Source of the DNA: Celoporthe dispersa
Taxonomy: Eukaryota > Ascomycota > Sordariomycetes > Diaporthales > Cryphonectriaceae
Assembly (NCBI GenBank): GCA_016584495.1
Contig: WAID01000009.1
Location: 3,906,001 to 3,970,000 of the forward strand
Length of the DNA: 64,000 bases
Direction: 5' to 3'
Every line of letters begins with the position of its first letter. The first letter of the stretch is position 1. Below, piece after piece: positions 1-9,710 of the stretch. The position numbers were made by a program, and so were the translations under genes. The notes under the pieces are model-generated. The model saw nothing but the letters and a program-made list of their open reading frames with translations. It did not search any database and was not told the origin of the DNA.

Positions 1-374
1 GGCGTTGGTGTGTAAAAGCATTGCATGCGCCCTAGAATAGAAGCCGACTAGTAAATAAATAAATAATTACAAAATCTCTTGTCCCAAGACTCGGGTTACC
101 ATGTAAAAGATACGTTTCCAAGGTATCTACGAAAGAGAAAGAGACCCTGACGTGCTGACTAAAAGTATAGGGAAGGAGGAGTCTGGGGTAACTGCAAGCT
201 GCGAACGCACAAAGGCTCACGAAGACACACCACCTAGGCCTTTCTCCCCCTTCGGCCATCGCAAGCCAAACAGCACCACTGCTCAGTCATATAAAGTAGC
301 TTGTGGAAGAGGCCATGCCGCTGCAAGAGCAGAGCACTGTCAGCTGAGAACCCCCGAGACACTCACAGGTAACA
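1..374. other. Left edge, no gene recognised
   Basis: No convincing coding frame. The plus frame that is open from 375 is closed by a TGA at 345. A splice-acceptor-like cactcacag ends at 368, so the next gene could have an earlier exon outside the window. I looked for a CX2CX6CX6CX2CX6C zinc cluster in all plus frames here and found none. Confidence 0.5.
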
Positions 375-1273
375 ATGTCCGCCCCAGGATACCTGGCAGC
401 ACCCAGCATGAGCGCCACCGGCGAGCCTCTATTGACATCGACGTACACGACCGCCGCCCCAGACAATCCCTCCATCTCAAGCTCACGGAGAGGTACCACC
501 GCCGATTCCTCTGCTCCGACGACGCCGTCTTCATGCCAGTGCTGGTTCGAGGCAACCCGCATCGTCAACGTGTGCCACGAGCGCTGCCCGGGCGACGCAC
601 AGGAGAGATCCGCAAGAGTGGGTGGTGTGGGTAAAAATATAGGACCGGCCAGTATTCGAGCACCGGGCGATTGTCGGTTTATCCCGACAGATGGCGCCAG
701 CGGAGCGGGGAGCTGGGCACCATCGCCGCCGCCATCACCGTCGCTCCTTGTGGCCGAGACGATCGACACGGAGCGCAGCCTGGTCAAGGTCTGGGGCGTG
801 GTGAACTCGTGCAGCCATGCCGGGGAGCACTATGACTCGCAGATGCTGCGAAATATTGCTGTGGCGGCGGGAGCGCTCTTGTGCCTTTACGAGAGGGCAG
901 TCGAGGCTGTCTCGTCATCTTTGCAGGGAGGTGATATGTCGACCGACCTGAGGGCCCAGCAGGCTGCCAGCAGCCTCAGAGGCAGGACCACGGGGAGATA
1001 CACCCGTCTTGGAAAGCAGAAGAGACCAAGCCCAGCAGTGCGGGAACATTTGTGGGCGGGGTGGAGCTGGACGTGGCCGAGGCTGTCATCGTTGCCCAGG
1101 AGGCCCTTAAAGACTCCCTGCTCTGTCTGGTAGATGTATTGCATGATATTCGCGAGGAGGCTGTTTTGCAGAGACAAGCCGGCCAGGAGAACTCACTGTG
1201 CGAGGAGGTCACCGAGCTCACTGGTCGGTATAACAAAGTGCTGGGGGATGTGGAGGCTCTGCAGACTCAGTAA
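375..1273 (+). pseudogene. AflR-like regulator C-terminal region, zinc cluster not seen
   Basis: The product resembles the C-terminal half of AflR-family fungal regulators. There is a Cys-Gln-Cys segment near 530. It is followed by a helical stretch with the family's Cys and leucine/arginine pattern (about 760-920), and a final VELD...EEV helix (1060-1270) corresponding to the end of the intact regulator at 24254-25756. Reading starts in the frame of the ATG at 375 and must move to another frame near the GGGG run at 992-995, where one added G gives an unbroken C-terminus ending at 1273. A short intron may lie between about 625 and 690. No Zn2Cys6 DNA-binding domain is present upstream in the window. 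It could be a truncated relic, a DNA-binding-domain-less paralogue, or the 3' part of a gene whose first exon lies outside. Family assignment is from pattern only. Confidence 0.45.
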
Positions 1274-1505
1274 GTCCCTTGACACCGTACCAGAACTGGA
1301 TGCGGGAGAAATGCTTGTCATTATCATAAGGAAATGTCATGGAGCGTCCATGCAAGATATTCAGACCTCATACGACCGACCTGCCGAATCGTACAAGAGA
1401 GGTAGCATCGTTCTGTGCATTTCCTCGCCCCTCTGGATGAGGTCGTCGATCATTGCGTAAGCTGTGTTCCCCAACACCGAAGTATAGCCAGCCAGACACT
1501 TGGAG

Positions 1506-3138
1506 TCATCCGATCCCTGGCTCCTCTGTCCCTCCCCAACACTTCTTGTCCACTCCCTGGTATCTGCGAGCGCCTTGAGCCCGCCCACACTCCCTGCCTA
1601 CCCGCAGCTTCAGGATCCGTGTCATAGCTACGGACCTTGCCTCGTCCCCGACCACCACCCCTCCGATGCGCATCTCGCAGCTCGCCCAGAGCACAGACGA
1701 AGCGCGGGGCGGGGCGGCCGGCCTGCGGTATGAGCGGCGTGGGCGTTGACCCGAAGCGCTAGAGGCTGCGCCTGACGTGCCACATAACAGGAAATTGACG
1801 CTATACTTGTTCATCTTGTGTGGTGATTGTGATGCAAGCTGGAACGTGTCCCTGAGCAGGCCCAGCACGCGGTCCTCCAGAAAGGCGAGGCTGAGGAGCA
1901 CCGGACGAATTGAGACGAGACACGGCTGCCGGGATTTGTGGCCGGCGCAGGCGAGCAGGCGCCACCGCAACGCGGCGAGGCTCTTCTCAGCCTCCAGCAC
2001 GAGGTCTATTGGCGGGGTCAACATCGTTTGTGCCAGTGCCTGCTCCAGCTTAGTGGTCTGCTCAAGAATGGCCACGTAGCAGTCGGTCTCTGGACGGTGA
2101 GGGCAAGCAAGGCTGCTGGTTTGCGCCCGAGCATCTTCGAAGCTGGGGAGAGCTTGGTGACCTGAAGCCCAGGGATTTTTTGCCGGAGACAGCAGTCCAG
2201 TCGATACAGGAGGAGCAGCGTCTGCCTGAACAGGTACCTGGTAACGTGAGTTGTAGGCGTCTGGCGCCGCACGCAGCGGCTTGTCATAAGCAGTCACGTA
2301 GTTCAACTCGTTAGGGCCAGCACCTGCACGGGTAGGGGCCTTGTAATTCGAAGACCAGGTAGGGGCTGGCCCAGGAGCGATAGGAACCTGGTAACGTGAA
2401 CACCAGGGGTTCGCTGCTGTACGCGGTGGCTCGTCGTCGTAGGCGTTTCCTGTGGGAGCCACGTAAGGAGGGGGGAGAAGAGACGACATGACCGAGACCG
2501 CTCGTCCCCAGCCCTCGGACATTGGTGTCCACCGCCTGGGCGTCTTCCACGTCTGGGCTGGGCTGGTGGCTGGCCATTTCTTTACGCCTGGCCGTGCTAG
2601 GTTTTGCCGCCGCTATGGAGTCAGTTCCTGCCTCAGGACCGTCAGTCGAAGGGGGTCTCCTCCAGCAGTCACAACAGGCAGTGCTCACTCCAGCTGAGAG
2701 ATTCACTCTCGATTGTTCCGAGCCGAGGAAGGTCGCGAATTCGGCCCGGTCCTTCTTCGAATTCCTCTGGGGCGTGCTCGGGCGGCCTGGGTCTTTTCCT
2801 CGGCCTGCCAACAGCCCTCCACGGACTGTACACACAACGGAGACTCCTCTTAGAACATCGCTTGCATCTCGGCTTGTCCTGGCTACACCTGACCTTGACC
2901 CTCTGGCATCGGTCACAGGAGTGCCGGTACTTGGGTTTTGTGGGGGGCGTCCACCAGAGATGAGGCGGACCGTCGGTTGCATAGCAGAGCTGGGCCCTAC
3001 CACGCCTACTTCCACTGCCGAGCCCCCAGTCTCAGAGGGTTGGCTGGGGTGGCCGCCGGGAGGTCCTGTGTCGCCTGATACTGATGTCATTGGTCGACAG
3101 TGTGGCCCTGGTGTAGTGGTGTGTCTGTCAATCTGCAA
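1506..3138 (-). CDS. AflR-type Zn2Cys6 transcription factor
   Basis: Likely a nuclear pathway-specific regulator of secondary metabolism. The minus strand around 2830-2920 encodes a textbook zinc cluster, CDRCQRVKVRCSQDKPRCKR followed by CX6C (CX2CX6CX6CX2CX6C), then a basic GRPRKRPRP linker. The C-terminal half (about 1600-2150) has the AflR-family helical domain, with LVLEAEKSLAALRWRLLACA and LLSLAFLEDRVLGLL. A tandem proline/tyrosine-rich segment with RYQVP repeats lies between them. The reading frame breaks three times: one C missing in the run at 2942-2947, one extra near 2780-2782, one extra in 2470-2475 (plus coordinates). With those corrected the ORF is 544 codons from the ATG at 3138; an internal ATG near 3090 is an alternative start. 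It converges on the AflR-like C-terminus at 375-1273. The zinc cluster and family are clear; target genes and the exact N-terminus are not. Confidence 0.7.
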
Positions 3139-3717
3139 TATCGTATTTGAGGAGGAAATTTAGGAAGGTGTGTATATTTGTGTGTACCCCGCGGTTTGTG
3201 GTTTCAGCGGCCACATGCCCCTGGCAGAAGCATACTCGCGATGCCACCTCCAAAAACGCCACCGGATCATCCAGGTACTGTGCGCATGTACATGATCTTC
3301 CTCCGACCAGCTTCGCCTCAAGCTGGTCCCAGCTGAATGTCATTTCGAATGGCAGTACGTAGTTTTTGGGAGAGGGCCACCCCGTGAGCTCTCAGATAGC
3401 TGAGGAATATACGCCAGGTGTAGAGCAACGAAACTCTTACGGTCCAGATCCAAGCTGCCAGTGTACCGAGTATAGCACGTACTGTGTACAGTGCTAAGCT
3501 ACTAATAGTACATCATACTAGCGCTCTACCCCCCACCCCCCCAACCCAGAGCCTAAGCAGGTTGCTTGTACGGAGGAAACTGCCTGCCTGCCGGGATGAG
3601 CTTCTGAGGATGAGCTTCCGAGCTCCCCCAGGTCGATTATCTGAGAGATTGGCCCCATCAATATTTTCCCGAACAACCCTCCGACAACTCCGACGATACG
3701 GGTCGACTATTGAAAAC
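3139..3717. other. Divergent intergenic region
   Basis: Lies between the regulator (minus) and TSC13 (plus) and should hold both promoters. A 71-codon minus ORF (3128-3343) overlaps the regulator's 5' end, but I do not recognise it and consider it noncoding. Nothing else stands out. Confidence 0.5.
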
Positions 3718-4826
3718 ATGTCTGGCTCAATAACGATCGCGCTCGCAAATCGAGGTAGGTGCAATGCCACCACACACTCTCGGGCGGTCTCAGAACTGAC
3801 AGGACACGCACTATCCTCCCACAGCACCCAAAAGGCCCTTCCGGAAGCTTCCTGCCTCCATCGAGGTGCCCGACGATGCCGAGATCGAAGACGTCAAAAG
3901 GTCATAGCCCGCCAGGCCGGCGTCAAGGACTTCAACCGGATCGGCCTGTTCTACCCTTCCACCAAGAAGAGGGTTGCAGACCGGAGGGCGCTGGTCCGGA
4001 GCCAGGAGGACATCATGAACAACGGGCAGCTTCTGGTTCAGGATCTTGGTATGTGGTTGATGCACCGTCGTAGCTGGAGCTCTGCCAGCACCGGTGCCTT
4101 GGGAGGCACGCTACCGCTCTGACACCATCTCATGTAGGCCCTCAGGTCTCGTGGCGCACCGTCTTCCTTGTCGAATACCTCGGCCCCCTCCTGTTTCACT
4201 CCTTCTTCTACTACCTCCGCCCCCAGCTCGCCAGGATCGACCCCTTCTTCTACAAGGGCGCCGATGTGATCCCCCTCACGGTCGTGCAGAAGCTCTGCTT
4301 CTTCATGTTCATGTCCCACTTCCTCAAGCGCGAGCTCGAGACCGCCTTCCTACACAAGTTCGCCGCCAATACCATGCCCGCCCAAAAGATTGTTTATAAT
4401 TCCATCTACTACTGGGTCACCGCGGGCTTCCTGGCCGCCTTCTGCATCTACTCGCCCAAGTCCCTCGCGAACCGTCCAGACCTGGGGCTGCTGGACTACG
4501 TCGGCATCGCCCTGTTCTTCGGCGGTGAGCTCGGCAACTTTGTCGTGCACAAGCACCTGGCCGGGCTGCGCAGGCCTGGGAGCACCGAGAAGGGCATCCC
4601 GAGCTGCATCGGGAGCAGCCTGGTCACCTGCCCGAACTACATGTTCGAGATCATCGCGTGGATCGGCATGATCTTGGTGTCCCGGGAGTGGTCGGTTGCG
4701 CTGTCCATCTCCATCGGTACCAAGTACATGGCCGCCTGGTCGCGGGACAAGGAGGCGGCTCTGAGGGAGACCTTCGGGGACAAGTACAAGAAGAAGAAGT
4801 ACACCCTGTTCTACGGCATCTACTGA
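3718..4826 (+). CDS. tsc13: Very-long-chain enoyl-CoA reductase
   Basis: Catalyses the last step of the ER fatty-acid elongation cycle: trans-2-enoyl-CoA to acyl-CoA with NADPH. Exons are 3718-3754, 3825-4048 and 4138-4826, with introns gtaggt...cacag and gtatgt...tgtag. The N-terminal ~90 residues form the ubiquitin-like domain (IEVPDDAEIEDVK... GLFYPSTKK...). They are followed by the SWRTVFLVEYLGPLL segment and a hydrophobic multi-pass steroid 5-alpha-reductase-type domain ending in a lysine-rich tail (DKYKKKKYTLFYGIY), as in Tsc13/TECR. Expected length is about 316 residues. At AAAAGG (3896-3901) the frame runs into TAG; one added base restores VKRVIARQAG, which matches the family. Tsc13 is essential in yeast, so a true null is unlikely. 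I read this as an assembly indel, although a slippery site cannot be excluded. Confidence 0.9.
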
Positions 4827-5124
4827 GTCGGCGACACACGAGCATCAGGTTGTCGGCGTCGAGGGTAGAGGGAGGGGGATTATTCTCGATTGCTGCGCTG
4901 CTTCTCGGAGAAACTTCCATCCAGCGTTCGTACATATGTAAAGATCATGTTCTGCTGCGGAAGCACCCCTAGACTGAGAGAGAGAAAAAAAGAAAGAAAA
5001 AAAAGAGATCCATGAGCTCGGGGCTATAGGGTGCCCTACCCAGGAAAGAAACTGCAGGCTGTTTGTTCGTGAATATCATGCAATCGTAAATCATCAAGTC
5101 GTCAAGAGGTGGTGCGTGTGAAGA
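4827..5124. other. Convergent 3' region
   Basis: Short spacer between the 3' ends of TSC13 and the BLOC-1-like gene. It contains an A/G-rich tract (about 4978-5008) and no ORF of note. Confidence 0.5.
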
Positions 5125-6115
5125 TCATCCTGAGCTCTTCCATAGGAACCGCCTCAGCCAGTTCGTCGCGGCGGGGGACTGCGGTGGCGCTGTGGTGTCC
5201 TCCGGCCTGGCGCCTTCCAGCTGCGTGGTGTCGACGGCGCCGCTCATCTCTGCAGGATCGTCGGGAGGTAGAGGAATCCGGGCTGGCTCGACATCCATGG
5301 CATCCGCAGAGGCCACCACCGGCGGCGTCACCTCCTTTCCCTTGCCCTTCTTGGCCGGCCCAGCAGCCTCAGGACCACCCTGTCCCTCGGCATCAGCCAT
5401 ACGAGCATCGCCATCACCATCGGTCCCGACCTCCCTCTCACTGCTCCTCTCCTCGTCGTCCTCCTCACTGCCGCTCCAGCTCCCGCTCTCGCTCCCGCTC
5501 CCGCTCCAGCTGCCCTCATCACCACTCCCTCCTCCTCCCTCCTCCCTGCCAACCAACCTCATCGTCTCCTCCAGCACCAAAAAGTCCTCTCCAGCCTCTC
5601 GGCCCAGTTCTGCACATCCCCCAGCTCCTTGACCTGCCGGCTCCCCTCCCCCAGCACCTTCATCAGCTTCTCGTCCTCGCCCCGCAGGTCGGCTAGCGCG
5701 GCCCGCACGTCCCGCTCCTGGCGGTCGATGGCGGCCTGGTTGGCGTGCAGCAGGGACGCGCGGGTGGAGAGCTCTGTGTCGAGGGCGTTGCCCAGCGAGG
5801 CGACGAGGGCGGCGCGGGCCTGGGCGGTCTGGGCTTCCTGGGCTGGGGAGGGGAGGTGGGCTGGGTTGGTGGGGGAGGAGGCCGTGGAGGGGTGACGCCG
5901 CCTCGCGGAGGGGAGGTCTGATGGTCTGCGTGAGGCTGCGAGTGAGGCTGGGAATGAGGCTGTTGCGCCGGGTGAGGGTAGTTTTGGTGGTGATGAGGAT
6001 GAGCATGATGGTGGTTGTGGTTGTGGTGATGATGGTGCAGGTGATGCCCGGGCGGGACAGGGAAATTGCGACGCCGACACGGATGACGATGCCGTGGTCG
6101 ACGGACCTCCTCCAC
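5125..6115 (-). CDS. BLOC-1 subunit 1 (GCN5L1/BLOC1S1)-like protein
   Basis: The central part (about 5540-5850 read on the minus strand) is an alpha-helical coiled-coil: TAQARAALVASLGNAL, then ELSTRASLLHANQAAIDRQE, and VKELGDVQNWAERLE. The last resembles the KEIGDVENWARSIE signature of BLOC1S1, a subunit of the endosomal/lysosomal BLOC-1 complex. The frame breaks at CC 5586-5587; one extra C/G continues into DFLVLEETMRLV. A long Ser/Gly/Glu-rich acidic C-terminal extension (to 5125) is unusual for the family. The N-terminal region is low-complexity in all frames (His-rich in one, Ser/Pro-rich in another), so the start is not settled and may lie up to 6398. The core assignment rests on a short motif. 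Confidence 0.55.
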
Positions 6116-6398
6116 CGCCGGTGCCGGAACCTGGAGAGAGCGTGCTCCTAGGCGAGGTGGACACGGTCGTGGTTGTCACTGAGGACGACGACGGCCGGGC
6201 GGGGCTGAGGGGCGGGTCGTCGAGGAGGACATGCTTGCTCGCAGTGGCTGGTCTGGCCTTTCCCCTCCCTTGTCTGCCTGGACGCAAGTCTGCTTGCTGG
6301 TGGGACGAGTGGAGATGCCTGTAAGGTGGAGGATAGCCTCTCTGTTGTCTGTGTGTGAGCAAAAGAGCAAAAGGGGAAAAAGAGAGGGAGGTAGACAA

Positions 6399-6972
6399 GC
6401 GTAACGCTGATTGAGGGTGATAGATGAGTTGGTGACAGGGGTGTCAGGTGAGGAGCGGCAGATGATATAATTAATATGCAGCGCTACTGTAGTGCAATGC
6501 ATCGGCATTTCAAGCTCGCCATCATCCTCATTGAGTTTTGATTTTACCTTCTTTGGGAAACTTCTATTGCGTCCACCAATCTTGATATTGTGAGCCCGGA
6601 AAAGTCTGTTCTGTTGAAGGGCACAAGTGGCACCAGAAATGAGGCGGATGTCTGCGTGGGAGGGGAAAAAGGAAAAAAAAAAGAAAGAAAAAAAAGGCTC
6701 ACACGACATTTCTACGTTAGAGGTTGGGATTTGTTGTATACGACCGCAATTCTCTACCCACGACACATCATTTCAGGCCCTTCTATATACGCACATATCC
6801 AGCCTTGAGGTTCATCACATTTGGGCAAGCCCCCATACGCGCCCTTTAGGTGAACTCCTTTCCTCCTCCTGTGGTACGTTCAGCTTGAACGAATCTATAG
6901 GCTATGAGGGGGTGTCGGTGCGTCCTGCACCCCGGGGCAACCTCCCTCTGGGGTCAGCTCCCAAGAACTCTT
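6399..6972. other. Intergenic, purine tract
   Basis: No gene recognised. An A/G tract (about 6660-6700) may belong to the promoter of the leftward BLOC-1-like gene. Plus ORFs of about 100 codons here have no recognisable content. Confidence 0.5.
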
Positions 6973-8441
6973 TCACCTGACGACCCGTCGAAGCATGCTA
7001 TCCGGAGGATCCCAGACGACATCCTGAACACTCAGCCTTGGTCTCGCCGGCACCGTCATCGTCTCGCCGTTTCTGCCAGGGAGCACGATATCTTCTAGAT
7101 TGCGAACCAGAAGACCCGGGATGGGGACTCCCAACGTGTCCTCTGGCCCGTGATCTGGGAGCAGCCCGATAGCCCTCCTCGCACGATCGCTCACACACTC
7201 GTACAGCAGTTGGGCGTCCGCAACCGTACCCGCCTGGTAGACGCCCGTGCCCCCAGCACGCCAGCTGCAGCGGGTCGCCATCGCCGAATGGTGTAAAGGC
7301 ATTTCCGACGTTGTTCACCCCGAGACAGCCGGAGAGCCCAAAATCCTTGATCATGGAGGGGACCTGCATCGTGCCCCTGGGACGTGAATGAGGCAGGTAG
7401 TGCGACTCCCCGTCCTTTGTCCCAGTCTGGGGATCCGGCCGCCCCATCATAAACAGGTCGCTCGTGGGCAGGCCCACGAAATGGATCGGGAGGTCTGGCG
7501 CCTCCTTGACGAGCGCCGCCATCTCCTGGAGACGGCCCGCTCGTTGGGTGGTCAGCTGCGTGCAGTGGCCTATCGCGATGGTCCTCCCAGGCCTGGAGCG
7601 GGTGGCCCAGTTGCTGCTCCGCGCCTGTGAGATGACTTCCAACAAGGAGGACGCCTGCGTCTTGTCGAGATTATAGTCTAGATGGAAATCTAAGTGTAGG
7701 CCTCTCTCCAGCGCCGTCTCGACTGCCCATTTGATGTTTCTGCTCTCCATCTCTGCCTTCTCGCCGGGGCAAGAGCTCTGTTCGACATAGGGCGTTGTGC
7801 CAAGCGCCTCAACGACATCCGGATACGCATCGAGCGCCTCCAGCACGAGCCGACGGTTTTCCGGGCCGTGCGCAGTAGAGAAGATGGGATCCTGGGCGAA
7901 TAGACAGATCTGCATGTCGACGAGGTGTGCAAAGTCCCGCTTCAGACGGATGGCGGCCTCGAGCGTCTTGAACTCGACGACGTGGTCGACCTCCACGAAG
8001 GCGCGCATCGATGTCACGCCGTGCCGCGCGTAGCTCTCGGCGAGCAGCTGGGAGCCCCTGCGGTACAGGTCCTCGGCCGTGTACCGTGCCTTGGCGGCAG
8101 ACGTGTTGGTGAGGGCCTCGTAGAAGCTGCCGGATTGGGGGGCCAGGTCGGTATAGTCTGGGTACGAGGAACCTGAAGAAGAGTCATGGTTGCAAGTGAG
8201 GATGTAGGGCTTGTCGAGGTGAATATGAGGGTGGCAAAGAGGCGGGAGGAGCAGGCTGGGAGGGGACGACGAGGAGGATGATGATGATGGGACTCGAGAT
8301 ACTGCCTTTCCCCCCTTGAATTCGTAAATCCCATCGGGCATAGTCGTCAATGCTGGGAAGAATGATATTCTCGAGTGTGCTCTCAGCAGGCACCTCTGAT
8401 CGGGATGCGTCCGAAGTCATGGCCATGGTCGAGCTGAACAT
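6973..8441 (-). CDS. Amidohydrolase (cytosine deaminase-like metallo-hydrolase)
   Basis: Metal-dependent hydrolase of the amidohydrolase superfamily acting on C-N bonds of cyclic or aminated substrates; the substrate is unknown. Seen: the HxH metal motif in LCHPHIHLDKPY; GVTSMRAFVEVD; a DFHLDYNLD strand; GHCTQL; IHFVGLPTSDLFMMGR; and VNNVGNAFTPFGDGDPLQL, the order expected for the cytosine-deaminase/isopropylammelide branch. Two one-base breaks interrupt it: an extra base in the C6 run 8310-8315, which joins DLRIQGGK to AVSRVPSSS, and an extra base in the C5 run 7250-7254, which restores ACWGTGVYQAGT. Corrected, the ORF is 489 codons with no intron, from the ATG at 8441; MAMTSD, a few codons on, is an alternative start. 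A poly-Ser stretch follows the first beta strand. It is divergent from the glyoxalase-like gene. Confidence 0.8.
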
Positions 8442-9144
8442 GACTCTTGACCCAGAAGGATGCTACGTCGAGTGCAGAAGAAGAAAGAGAGAGAGAAAAA
8501 TGAAAGAAGAAAAAAAAAAGGAAGCAGTCGTATGATAATCGAGGGCGGCTATGCGTCCCCTCCCCTTCTCTTCGATTCCTGGAAATTACGAGTGACTAAA
8601 GGTATCTGACCCTGCCCAGTGCTAAACAACACTTGTGGCTTGAGGGTCTGATTTCCTGGTTTCTCGTTTGGGGACCCAGAGGTTATCCCTATATGTCAGG
8701 ATAAAGGTGGATGAGCCGTGCCTTTCGCTGAATCGACGACAGGATTACCGCATCCACCTATTAATCGCCAGTCTTTGATCGCCGGCCGGAGACGTCAGTG
8801 ACAACGGCTGACCAATTACTCATACGGTGGATAGTGTATATTGTGCGGGAGGAAGTCACGATGGTACTATGCAAACTATACGTATTTCCATAACCCCTCA
8901 TTTACTAAGTTCGTTCCTTCCACTATTTCGTTCACACGTACCTCGGCTTTTCGAGAAGGAAGAAAAAAGAAAGAAGAAAAAAACACCACCAAAAAAACCT
9001 CCTACACAACGACCTCCATTCAATTTACGCCCTCGCCATCTTGCAACCCATCTTCCTCTTCCTACTAGAGCCACCAAAGCCTGCCTGTTCTACCTTACCG
9101 CTTCTTACTCACTACCACCACCACCGACAACAACAACAACAACG
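8442..9144. other. Divergent promoter region
   Basis: Serves the amidohydrolase (minus) and the glyoxalase-like gene (plus). It carries two A/G-rich tracts (8477-8523 and about 8960-9000) and a CCA/CAA trinucleotide stretch just before the plus-strand ATG (9113-9143). No other gene seen. Confidence 0.5.
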
Positions 9145-9558
9145 ATGATCACCGGAATTCACCACATAAACCTGGTAGTCCCCCCGCCACCCTCCCTGCC
9201 GCCGAATCCTTCTACGGCACCACCCTAGGCCTCACCCCGCGCCCCGTCCCCGCCGCCCAGGCCGGCACCCTCGCCTGGTTCGACATCGGCACCTCGGGCC
9301 AGCAGGTCCACATCGCCTTCGGCCGGCCCGAGGACTTTACTCTCGTGTCCAGCCGCCACCCGTGTTTTCGTGTGGGCTCGGGGGCCGACCTCCTGCGGCT
9401 CCGACAGCGCATATGGGATCATTTTGAGCGCGGGGGCGAGGGCGCCGCAGGCCGCGGATAAGCCGGGGGAGGAGAACAGTGGCGCGCAGGGGGTGGAATA
9501 TCCGCAGCGGTTCTTTGCTAGGGATTTTGCGGGTAACAGGCTGGAGTTCACGGTGTGA
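9145..9558 (+). CDS. Glyoxalase/bleomycin-resistance (VOC) family protein
   Basis: Small single-domain vicinal-oxygen-chelate protein. The start MITGIHHINLVVP is the classic first beta strand with a metal-binding His. SFYGTTLGLTPRPV, WFDIGTSGQQVHIAFG (second metal ligand region), SSRHPCFRVG and the C-terminal FFARDFAGNRLEF strand, with its usual Glu ligand, follow. Two compensating breaks are present: a base missing in the C6 run 9180-9185 and an extra one in the G5 run 9432-9436. Corrected length is 137 residues. Substrate cannot be told from sequence. It shares a ~700-base divergent promoter with the amidohydrolase. Confidence 0.75.
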
Positions 9559-9710
9559 GAGTGGTCACGGCAGAAGCCAAGATGTCAGGTGTGGAATGGC
9601 GATCTGCTTTCTTTATCTTCTTGTGCCTTCTTTATATCGAGGTCTAATACCAGAACGGATCTGCTGTCTCCTCCACCCCGCCGCACCGGGCTCCCCGCCC
9701 GCCCTGCCTC

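Noticed and set aside
2522..3163. 213-codon plus ORF near the left end
   Set aside because: It is the exact antisense of the zinc-cluster codons of the minus-strand regulator.
3128..3343. 71-codon minus ORF upstream of the zinc-cluster regulator
   Set aside because: No recognisable content and no splice path into the regulator; most likely 5' flanking sequence.
5693..6115. His-rich minus ORF as a separate gene
   Set aside because: Overlaps the BLOC-1-like coding region in another frame; at most part of that gene's N-terminus.
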